Source: TMED27 sp964351195 | GTDB taxonomy: Bacteria; Pseudomonadota; Alphaproteobacteria; Micavibrionales; Micavibrionaceae | Length of the DNA: 46,554 nt | NCBI GenBank assembly: GCA_964351195.1 | Contig: CAYGNI010000004.1 | Span: 1-46,554, forward strand | Reading direction: 5' to 3' | In this document: in pieces, positions 40,448-46,554 of the stretch | Layout: the number at the start of each line of letters is the position of its first letter | Position numbering within the stretch: the first letter of the stretch is position 1 | Notes under the pieces: model-generated | The model's database searches: none | The model's input: only the letters and a program-made list of their open reading frames with translations | What the model was told of the DNA's origin: nothing | Position numbers and translations under genes: made by a program

Positions 40448-40489
40448 TCTTTTACTCAGACCTTCCAAAGAAAGAACAGTCGCAAAAGC

Positions 40490-42163
40490 CTACCCTTCCT
40501 TATGTAAGCCCCATTTTATACACGCATGGTCTTCATGCACTTGACCATAAATAACCAATTGTTTTGTCTTACGGGGACGCGCCCCCTCACCCACATAAAC
40601 ACTATCCTCAAGGGATAAAGAACCACCGGCATGCTTAAACCGCCATCCCGTTCCGTTCGATAATCGCAATAAAGCTTCCTGCCCTTCGCGAATAAGCGAC
40701 ACATTCACCTTGGGATGAAGATGGAAACGTACAGCAATATCCAAGGCCTTGGCGGGTTTTACAGCAGATCGCAAACTATCTTCACCGATCAACTCATCCC
40801 CATCCTGCCCTAAATAAAGCCTACGGCGATGGATCATACCATTCAAAGGCGCGTAAGCGTCGTGCTCGGCGTCCATCAAACACGCATGCTTCATGTCTTC
40901 ACGCATCGAGCTCACATGCATCGCTTTGCGCGCAAAACCGCCAGTTTCACGAATTTCATACGCATTGCGGTAATCAATCCCGAGTGTATTATGCGCCGCC
41001 GTCGCCCGCAGAGCATCAATCCACGCAGCATCATAGGGATGCGCCCCACAATTCACAAAAACACGTTCCCGCCCATGGCTCATCTCAAACGCCAAAGGCG
41101 CCGCATGCGCCCGCCCATCATAAGGCCGCTGCGCAGGCATGCCACAATCAAACATCAGACTTGTACGTCCCAACGTCACACGCTCATACCCGCCGCAAGG
41201 CAGAGAATTCATAACCTTCCCGCGCACCCCGGCCTGCGCCAGCACACTGTCCATAAGCGTCTCATCCCCGTGCTGCGCGCCGTTAAACAGACCAAAACCT
41301 TTATCGTTATACCGGAAGAACCGTAAAGCCGGCCCCATTTTGTCAATCGCGTGCTGTACGCTTTCCGGCAAAGGATAATCCGCCGTGCGTAAAGCGCCGC
41401 GTACATCCAGCAAGATCTGCAAAACCTTCAGCAAGACATCCGGATTGCGTGAAGCATGACAGCCATCTCCCAATATCTGCCGTTCAATTTCTTCCTCTAT
41501 AACATCCAGCGCAATTTCCGACCAAACCTCATGACCCTCGAGTGCCAAGCCCGCATAAAGCAATCCCTTCGCGGCCTTAAACGCACCAAGCCCTTGAATC
41601 TTCTCCCCATGCGTACCGTCAACCACGCGCGATAAATGCCGCCCTTGCCGCACCAGGGAATCAAAGAACATCTCATGAAATTCAACGTCGTCATCACCAA
41701 ACAACGCGTCCGGGCCGAAAAATTCAAACAGCGCAATCCACATCGCCAACCGCTCGCCCATAACATCCGCACGCCAGGGCAGCGCCGCCCAGCTTTTATA
41801 CCGGTCAATCCACGCCAAAATCATCATACGCGTACGGGTCTGAACAACCGCTTGCTGCCCGCTTTGATACGCATAAGCCGGCATATCGCGCAGCCACGTA
41901 AACCCATGCATATGCGCAATCCACGCCTCATCAACGCCAAACGGCTCCCAGCACGCCCCGCGCAGCGCAAGCTCCTCATCCCCTAATGAAAAAATCCCTT
42001 CACACAAGCGTCGCCCGGCTTCCGGATCACCTGGCCATATATCAACCGGCTTCACACAAAGCCGGTCAGGCACATCGCCGCTCAAACTCCAATTATACAA
42101 AACGGAGTTAAACGCCCAATGCTCGGCCCTTTCTTTCAATGTATTTAAAATCCGCAATGTCAT
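40490..42163 (-). CDS. Heparinase II/III family protein
   Basis: 557 residues. The N-terminal alpha/alpha toroid covers about 60-330 (AWIDRYKSWAALPWRADVMGERLAMWIALFEFFG begins it). The C-terminal heparinase II/III beta-sandwich begins near LPCGGYERVTLGRTSLMFDCG, with HNTLGIDYRN as its conserved His region. Such proteins are lyase-like enzymes for uronic-acid polysaccharides; in alphaproteobacteria this gene regularly follows rsmB and rpe and its substrate is not established. No signal peptide is seen, so it is cytosolic. It follows rpe by 18 bases. Confidence 0.9.
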   Translation of the reverse strand: MTLRILNTLKERAEHWAFNSVLYNWSLSGDVPDRLCVKPVDIWPGDPEAGRRLCEGIFSLGDEELALRGACWEPFGVDEAWIAHMHGFTWLRDMPAYAYQSGQQAVVQTRTRMMILAWIDRYKSWAALPWRADVMGERLAMWIALFEFFGPDALFGDDDVEFHEMFFDSLVRQGRHLSRVVDGTHGEKIQGLGAFKAAKGLLYAGLALEGHEVWSEIALDVIEEEIERQILGDGCHASRNPDVLLKVLQILLDVRGALRTADYPLPESVQHAIDKMGPALRFFRYNDKGFGLFNGAQHGDETLMDSVLAQAGVRGKVMNSLPCGGYERVTLGRTSLMFDCGMPAQRPYDGRAHAAPLAFEMSHGRERVFVNCGAHPYDAAWIDALRATAAHNTLGIDYRNAYEIRETGGFARKAMHVSSMREDMKHACLMDAEHDAYAPLNGMIHRRRLYLGQDGDELIGEDSLRSAVKPAKALDIAVRFHLHPKVNVSLIREGQEALLRLSNGTGWRFKHAGGSLSLEDSVYVGEGARPRKTKQLVIYGQVHEDHACIKWGLHKEG

Positions 42164-42181
42164 ACGCGTACACCTAAACCA

Positions 42182-42853
42182 TTATCCTCTGAGCGCCGCA
42201 ATATTGCGCGCATAATTCTCTGGCCCGTCCTTAAACACAGCCGTCCCCGCAACCAAAACATCCGCACCGGCTTTGATACATTGTTTAGCCGTTTCCGGAT
42301 TGACGCCGCCATCAACCTGCAAATCAATGTCACGCCCTGTACGTTTAATCATTTTGCGCGCATCTTTGATTTTATCAAACAGCGGAATAAAGCTCTGCCC
42401 GCCAAAACCGGGATTCACCGTCATAATCAAAATAAGATCCACCAGATCCATAACATGCGCGATACTTTCAATCGGCGTATGGGGATTCAATGAAACACCG
42501 GCTTTCACACCCTGTGCTTTAATCGCCTGAAGCGTACGATGTAAATGCGGCCCTGCCTCGACATGCGCTGTAATAATATCCGCGCCCGCACCGACAAAAT
42601 CCTCAATCAACGGATCCACAGGCGTAATCATCAAATGCACGTCAAAAACCTTGTCCGTCCAGGGACGCAGGCACTTCACTACAGGCGCCCCGAACGTCAA
42701 ATTCGGCACGAAATGCCCGTCCATCACATCAATATGAATGTAATCCGCACCCGCTTCGTCAATCGCCTTGACCTCTTCCCCCAAACGGGAAAAATCAGCC
42801 GATAAAATCGAGGGTGCAATACGTATGCCCGAAGACTTTGGTGAAGAGACCAT
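42182..42853 (-). CDS. rpe: Ribulose-phosphate 3-epimerase
   Basis: 223 residues, (beta/alpha)8 barrel. Interconverts ribulose-5-phosphate and xylulose-5-phosphate in the pentose phosphate pathway. IAPSILSADFSRLGEE is the standard start, with metal-ligand His and Asp in HIDVMDGHFVPNLTFG, DVHLMI, MTVNPGFGGQ (phosphate/metal) and VDGGVNPET. Ordinary length. It lies between rsmB and the heparinase gene; a 258-base gap holding a palindrome separates it from rsmB. Confidence 0.96.
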   Translation of the reverse strand: MVSSPKSSGIRIAPSILSADFSRLGEEVKAIDEAGADYIHIDVMDGHFVPNLTFGAPVVKCLRPWTDKVFDVHLMITPVDPLIEDFVGAGADIITAHVEAGPHLHRTLQAIKAQGVKAGVSLNPHTPIESIAHVMDLVDLILIMTVNPGFGGQSFIPLFDKIKDARKMIKRTGRDIDLQVDGGVNPETAKQCIKAGADVLVAGTAVFKDGPENYARNIAALRG

Positions 42854-42914
42854 GGTGTGAATGCCTTATGTGTTGATCCGCGGATTGTCTAGCTCTTACG
42901 AGCATAGCAAAATT

Positions 42915-42935
42915 TTATCCCCAAATCTATCCACA
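42915..42935. promoter_or_regulatory. Two DnaA-box-like 9-mers upstream of rpe
   Basis: TTATCCCCA (42915-42923) and CTATCCACA (42927-42935) each differ from TTATCCACA at one position and are spaced 12 bases apart in the same orientation. They lie about 65 bases upstream of rpe. They might mark a DnaA-binding site. The two are imperfect and I see no surrounding cluster, so this is weak. Confidence 0.25.
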
Positions 42936-43012
42936 ATCACAAACACAAACACACAGGTCAAAGCGATTAAGCTTTTTGCATTACTAAAAATTTTCAAAGC
43001 AATTTGAGTCGA

Positions 43013-43089
43013 AAATGAAGTCTTTTGAGAACCGGCGCGCAGCGTACATAATTGTACGTGAGCACCGGAAGCGCAAAAAGGCTTTATTT
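43013..43089. repeat. Palindrome with GTAC..GTAC core (copy 4)
   Basis: Outer arms AAATGAAGTCTTTTG and the reverse of AAAAAGGCTTTATTT pair with few mismatches. The centre is GAACCGGCGCGCAGC-GTACATaattGTACGTGAG-CACCGGAAGCGC; the core is at 43044-43062. The flanking ACCGG...ACCGGAAGCGC is shared with the pair at 19461 and 34720, which links the two subtypes. It lies 22 bases downstream of the rsmB stop codon. Confidence 0.7.
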
Positions 43090-43111
43090 GCAGACCAAAT
43101 GGCGAAGAAAA

Positions 43112-44479
43112 TCAAGCAACCCGTGTTAGGCGAGCAATATAAAACCCATCCATCCCGCCTAATGCCGCCTGATGAAACGGTAAAATCCGCAAATCCCCCT
43201 CTTCAGTAAGCGACTCATCGTACCCGCCGAGCTCTTCCGCCTGAATCGGCAGACGCGCTGCCTGCGGCTCCGAAGCCAAAAACGCTTCAATCTGCGCCTC
43301 TCCCTCGGCCTTCTGCAAAGAACACGTACAGTACACCAAAATCCCGCCTACACTCAACATCGCAAACGCATTCGCCAGCAATCGCCCCTGCAAATCACAA
43401 AGCTGCGCAATATCCAGCTCGCTCTTAAGATGCGCAACATCGGGATGACGGCGCAGCGTACCTGTCGCGCTGCACGGCGCATCCAGCAGGATATAAGGCA
43501 CCTGCGAACCGGCCATACCGGACGGTTTCCACGCACTTGCATCCGCTGCAATCACTTCGATTTTATCAGTAAGCCCAAGCCGCTCCGCATTCTCTTCCAA
43601 CCGTTTCAAACGATTGACAGAGCGATCAATCGCCACCACGTGCGCCCCCATCGCCGCCATCTGAATACTCTTCCCGCCCGGCGCCGCGCAAAGATCAATA
43701 ACCGTTTGCCCCTCAATCGAACCGAACAACTTCGCCGGCATCGCCGCCGAGGCGTCCTGCACCCACCAATGCCCGGCATCAAACCCTTCCATATCCTGTA
43801 CGCGTCCACCGGATGTCTTGCGTAAAGTCCCTGTCAACATTTCCGTCGCTTTAAACTGTGAGGCCCAATAACTTTTCGACTTCGGATCTTTAATAGTAAT
43901 ATCAAGCGGCGCTTCAGACAGATTCGCCTGCGCAATTTCCGCCGCCACGCCCAGACCGTAATCCTCGATCCACAGCTTCAACAGCCATTCCGGTGTATTA
44001 AGCCGCGCTTCATCCTGACGCGACAACCATGCCGGTCCGCTGCGCACAACCGTACGCAAAATTGCATTCACAAACGCTTTTTGGCGCTCAAGATTGCTCT
44101 CCCCCGCCAGACGTACACATGTGTCAACAGCAGCGTGATCGGGCACTGCCATAAACATGATCTGTGCCGTCCCTAACCGTAAAATATGATGCAAAATCGG
44201 CGTTTTCGTCCCCGGTCGATCCTCGGCATTTTCAATCAACGCATCAATTTGCCCCAGTCGGCGGATAACCGTGCTCACAAGCATACGGCAAAACGCGCGG
44301 TCACGTTGTACAAGTGATCGAAACCCCTCATCAACGTCCAAAACATGGTCCAAAGCCTGCTTTTTATCCAGCACGTTACTCAAAATCGATAAAGACACAC
44401 GCCGCGCAGCCAGTCCGTCACCGGCAAACTCAGGATCTTCAATATCGGTTTGTTGAGGATGTTCAGAAACGCCCGTCAT
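43112..44479 (-). CDS. rsmB: 16S rRNA m5C967 methyltransferase RsmB
   Basis: 455 residues. A NusB-like RNA-binding domain (about 25-165) precedes a SAM methyltransferase domain. SAM motif VIDLCAAPGGKSIQMA, the catalytic-cycle Cys in LLDAPCSATGTLRRHPD and the nucleophile Cys in YCTCSLQKAEGE are all present, as required for m5C enzymes. Its ATG overlaps the chorismate mutase stop (ATGA), so the two are translationally coupled. Followed by the palindrome at 43013 and then rpe. Confidence 0.95.
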   Translation of the reverse strand: MTGVSEHPQQTDIEDPEFAGDGLAARRVSLSILSNVLDKKQALDHVLDVDEGFRSLVQRDRAFCRMLVSTVIRRLGQIDALIENAEDRPGTKTPILHHILRLGTAQIMFMAVPDHAAVDTCVRLAGESNLERQKAFVNAILRTVVRSGPAWLSRQDEARLNTPEWLLKLWIEDYGLGVAAEIAQANLSEAPLDITIKDPKSKSYWASQFKATEMLTGTLRKTSGGRVQDMEGFDAGHWWVQDASAAMPAKLFGSIEGQTVIDLCAAPGGKSIQMAAMGAHVVAIDRSVNRLKRLEENAERLGLTDKIEVIAADASAWKPSGMAGSQVPYILLDAPCSATGTLRRHPDVAHLKSELDIAQLCDLQGRLLANAFAMLSVGGILVYCTCSLQKAEGEAQIEAFLASEPQAARLPIQAEELGGYDESLTEEGDLRILPFHQAALGGMDGFYIARLTRVA

Positions 44480-44766
44480 GATTTTGCATTATCCAAAATC
44501 GCGTCTTCCAATGCATGAGCGTGATCAATCATCATCTCGTAAAGCTCACGGATAAAATCAGGATCCAGCCCCTTTTCTGCCGCCATTTCAGCTGCACGGT
44601 TCTTGACCGCCTGCGCGCGCGCAGGCTGCACAACGCTGACATCCGCCCCCGCTTTATAGTGTCCAACGGCCTTCACAACCTCAAAGCGGCGCGCCAGTAC
44701 ATCAATCAATTCCTGATCAAGCGCGTCAATTTGTCTGCGATAGTCTTCTAATGGATTATTCGTCAT
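44476..44766 (-). CDS. Chorismate mutase, AroQ type
   Basis: 96 residues from ATG 44766. All-helical AroQ fold: YRRQIDALDQELIDVLARRFEVVKAVGHYKA with catalytic Arg in the first helix, and PARAQAVKNRAAEMAAEKGLDPDFIRELYEMMIDHAH. It converts chorismate to prephenate for Phe/Tyr synthesis. GAGGAG ends only two bases before this ATG, unusually close; a TTG seven codons upstream (44787) is the alternative but lacks a ribosome site. Overlaps rsmB by 4 bases. The next gene diverges 44 bases away, so promoters share that gap. Confidence 0.9.
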   Translation of the reverse strand: MTNNPLEDYRRQIDALDQELIDVLARRFEVVKAVGHYKAGADVSVVQPARAQAVKNRAAEMAAEKGLDPDFIRELYEMMIDHAHALEDAILDNAKS

Positions 44767-44810
44767 AACTCCTCTGGAATTCCTCAATGAATTGAACTAT
44801 ATATTGCGCT

Positions 44811-45008
44811 ATGAGCACACAAAATCCAAGCCCCAAAGCACAAAAAGCGCAAGACAAAAAAGCAGCCAAGAACGCGCAGGAACGCGCACAAGAAAAGAGC
44901 GAACACGATAAAACCAAAAAAGAAATCGGCGGATTCAAAGACGCCGGCCTCGCCGAACCCACACGCTTCGGTGATTGGGAAGTCAAAGGTCGCTGCTCAG
45001 ACTTTTAA
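44811..45008 (+). CDS. SDHAF4-type succinate dehydrogenase assembly factor (DUF1674)
   Basis: 65 residues. The C-terminal EIGGFKDAGLAEPTRFGDWE followed by VKGRCSDF is the DUF1674/SDHAF4 signature; the N-terminal half is Lys/Ala-rich and unstructured. In mitochondria SDHAF4 stabilises flavinated SdhA before complex II assembly; bacterial members are common in alphaproteobacteria. No sdh genes are in this window. It is divergent from chorismate mutase with a 44-base gap. Confidence 0.9.
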   Translation: MSTQNPSPKAQKAQDKKAAKNAQERAQEKSEHDKTKKEIGGFKDAGLAEPTRFGDWEVKGRCSDF

Positions 45009-45046
45009 ACTGTCCCCACGGAACACAAACCAGCTAGTAAGAAAAC

Positions 45047-45490
45047 ATGAAGAAAAAACTCCTAGTCATAGTCGCGACATTAAATCTAAGCGCATGTGAT
45101 ACACCTAACCCTTTTTGGCAAAATGTAGCGTCAAAAATAGAAAGTCAGGGACAAGTTCTTCTAGCTGATACAACAGACTTTGATTGGGACACCGTATGTG
45201 TTTTATCCCCTTATTCACGAGGCAGTAAAACAGTGGAGAAATGGCAATCAGAATATTTACCTTATGAGCTTGGAGAATACCGACAAAATCTTCCGAACCT
45301 CGAAGACGATAACTTATGGGCATTTGCTTTCATCAAAGGAGACAAAGTAATTAACATCAAACGCAAAGGCAAAAAATTTACCCTACGAGCAAATTATAAG
45401 AACAACTGCATATCCAAAAACAATGCAAAAATCATAAAAGACAAAGTCGCACCGTTAGGCACACAATATCTAATTATAACCGATAATTGA
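45047..45490 (+). CDS. Hypothetical lipoprotein
   Basis: 147 residues. Lipoprotein signal MKKKLLVIVATLNLSACD with lipidated Cys17. The mature part has strands and aromatic residues (DFDWDTVCVLSPYSRGS, LWAFAFIKGDKVINIKRKGKKF) and ends in a basic segment (ISKNNAKIIKDKVAPLG). Two further Cys (CVLSPY and NNCISK) could form a disulfide. I recognise no family. AT-rich, probably accessory. A TetR-like palindrome lies 10 bases after its stop. Confidence 0.75.
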   Translation: MKKKLLVIVATLNLSACDTPNPFWQNVASKIESQGQVLLADTTDFDWDTVCVLSPYSRGSKTVEKWQSEYLPYELGEYRQNLPNLEDDNLWAFAFIKGDKVINIKRKGKKFTLRANYKNNCISKNNAKIIKDKVAPLGTQYLIITDN

Positions 45491-45500
45491 CAAACCTTAA

Positions 45501-45516
45501 TACCGACCAGTCGGTA
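45501..45516. promoter_or_regulatory. TetR-type operator-like palindrome
   Basis: TACCGAC-CA-GTCGGTA is a perfect 7-bp inverted repeat around two bases, the shape of TetR-family operators. It lies between the convergent lipoprotein and xthA genes rather than at a promoter. The half TACCGAYCAGTC recurs at 46335-46350 upstream of xthA. No TetR gene is in the window. Confidence 0.45.
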
Positions 45517-45523
45517 AGTGTGC

Positions 45524-46312
45524 TTAAATGTCAAAATCAACGATAACAGGCACATGGTCTGAGGGCTTTTCCCAATCCCGCGCCTTTTCCAAAACGCTGT
45601 ACGTCTTTAAACGATCTTTCAACGGCGGCGTCACCCAAATATGATCCAGCCGCCGTCCACGATTTGATTTTTTCCAATCCCGATTCCGATACGACCACCA
45701 CGTATAACACTTCTCTTCCATGGGAATAAATTCCCGCGCCACATCAATCCAATCGAGCGAGCAGAGCATCTTACCCAATCGCTCCGTTTCCGGCGGCGTA
45801 TGCGACACAACTTTCAAAAGCTGTTTATGCGACCAAACATCGTGTTCATACGGCGCAATATTGAAATCCCCTACGGCTATAATTGGCTGATCAGAGGTAT
45901 ATTGATCCACAAACCAACGCGTCATTTCATCAACAAAATCAAGCTTATGCGCAAATTTATCGTTGATATCAGGATCTGGCTCATCGCCGCCCGCAGGAAT
46001 ATAAAGATTGTGCAATTCAAACCCGTCAAATTGCGCGGAAATATGCCGACAATCCTCCCGCCCGACACGGTGATGAATATCATGACCGACGAATGGAATG
46101 CGCGACAGAATCGCCACGCCGTTATATCCCTTCATGCCGTGAATATGAATATGCTCATACCCCGCCTCACGAAATGGCTCAAACGGGAAATGTTCGTCCG
46201 GCGTTTTCGTCTCCTGCAGACAAATAATGTCCGGAGAAACCTCATCAATCAGCTTCAAAACCAGAGGCGTACGCAGACGTACAGAGTTAATATTCCAGGT
46301 AACAAGTCTCAT
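45524..46312 (-). CDS. xthA: Exodeoxyribonuclease III (AP endonuclease)
   Basis: 262 residues from ATG 46312. Mg-dependent AP endonuclease and 3'-exonuclease for base-excision repair, working after MutM-type glycosylases. Catalytic residues are in TWNINSVR, ICLQETKTPD (metal Glu), NLYIPAGG, VGDFNIAPYEHD, RRLDHIWVT and the terminal SDHVPVIVDFDI. The frame extends two codons to a TTG at 46318. No strong ribosome site is seen. It is convergent with the lipoprotein gene. Confidence 0.95.
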   Translation of the reverse strand: MRLVTWNINSVRLRTPLVLKLIDEVSPDIICLQETKTPDEHFPFEPFREAGYEHIHIHGMKGYNGVAILSRIPFVGHDIHHRVGREDCRHISAQFDGFELHNLYIPAGGDEPDPDINDKFAHKLDFVDEMTRWFVDQYTSDQPIIAVGDFNIAPYEHDVWSHKQLLKVVSHTPPETERLGKMLCSLDWIDVAREFIPMEEKCYTWWSYRNRDWKKSNRGRRLDHIWVTPPLKDRLKTYSVLEKARDWEKPSDHVPVIVDFDI

Positions 46313-46334
46313 ATACAATCCAATAGCGATAAAA

Positions 46335-46350
46335 GACTGATCGGTATGTC
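46335..46350. promoter_or_regulatory. Second TetR-like half-palindrome, upstream of xthA
   Basis: On the minus strand GACATACCGATCAGTC; its TACCGATCAGTC differs by one base from the palindrome at 45501. It lies 23 bases upstream of the xthA start, in the promoter zone. The second half-site is degenerate. Confidence 0.3.
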
Positions 46351-46378
46351 AGCCACGTTTCATTTTGCAAATTTGAAA

Positions 46379-46554
46379 TTAAAATGGGAGCTTTGTGTCC
46401 TTAGGAAGACCCAGAGATTTCACCATCTCTTCGGTTTCGCTCTTAATCTTGGCTTCTTTCGCTTCACCGGCATTATTCATCGCCGCTACAACAAGGTCTT
46501 CCAACGTTTCCTTATCGTCCATCACCGACGGATCAATCGAAATACTCTTAACAG
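46379..46554 (-). CDS. ybaB: YbaB/EbfC nucleoid-associated protein, C-terminal part
   Basis: The last 57 codons of a gene that runs off the right edge. The visible residues VKSISIDPSVMDDKETLEDL and KLPF at the end are typical of the YbaB/EbfC DNA-binding family, whose members are about 105 residues. The gene usually follows dnaX and precedes recR; here xthA follows instead, 66 bases later on the same strand. The start and N-terminus cannot be seen. Confidence 0.88.
   Translation of the reverse strand, partial: VKSISIDPSVMDDKETLEDLVVAAMNNAGEAKEAKIKSETEEMVKSLGLPKDTKLPF

Overview
The window is a stretch of chromosome from an alphaproteobacterium of moderate GC. The evidence is the gene set and its order: mutM-rpsT-dnaA in a row, an Usg-family gene, an SDHAF4-type (DUF1674) gene, a COX15-type heme A synthase, rsmB-rpe-heparinase II/III in a row, an adrenodoxin-type ferredoxin, and a groESL promoter that fits the alphaproteobacterial RpoH consensus. 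I cannot name the species. A Micavibrio-like lineage is possible but is only an impression. There are no rRNA or tRNA genes, no CRISPR array and no intact transposase.

Layout. 1-3.5 kb: the end of a cupredoxin gene and an FTR1 iron permease, a J-domain-like unknown, then an iron-sulfur photolyase followed by a 49-residue DUF2256 zinc-ribbon gene. 3.6-6.8 kb (minus): dnaA, rpsT, mutM. 6.9-9.3 kb: an AT-rich accessory patch with a candidate small RNA, an XRE regulator, a methyltransferase and a 63-bp MITE-like palindrome. 9.3-11.6 kb (minus): groES-groEL with an RpoH-type promoter. 11.7-18 kb: usg, ornithine decarboxylase behind a speF-like leader, ferredoxin, a membrane protein, heme A synthase, an unknown, a glycosyltransferase and a secreted helical protein. 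18.1-18.5 kb: a candidate structured RNA with a strong terminator. 18.7-27.8 kb: a single-span pseudopilin-like protein, rne, an ATP-grasp enzyme, then a cell-wall block (AMIN amidase, two small paralogous lipoproteins, L,D-transpeptidase) and icd. 27.9-30.1 kb: small unknowns, an outer-membrane barrel-like protein and a thioredoxin-like protein. 30.3-34.7 kb (plus): yfgM-like, bamB, der, mscS. 34.8-38.6 kb (minus): purF, cvpA, radA. 38.7-40.4 kb: a putative HExxH metallopeptidase and an EAL protein. 40.5-44.8 kb (minus): heparinase II/III-like, rpe, rsmB, chorismate mutase. 44.8-46.5 kb: SDHAF4-type protein, a lipoprotein, xthA and the 3' end of ybaB.

Most of the window is housekeeping. The most interesting features are these: (1) a dispersed family of long palindromes with a GTAC..GTAC core, six copies in 46 kb, five of them beside stop codons; (2) twin lipoproteins with a shared C-terminal motif ending in Lys, next to an L,D-transpeptidase; (3) a MutM whose zinc-finger cysteines are lost; (4) a HETVH protein of unknown family; (5) two unannotated RNA candidates on the minus strand. 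No wholly new multi-gene system is obvious.
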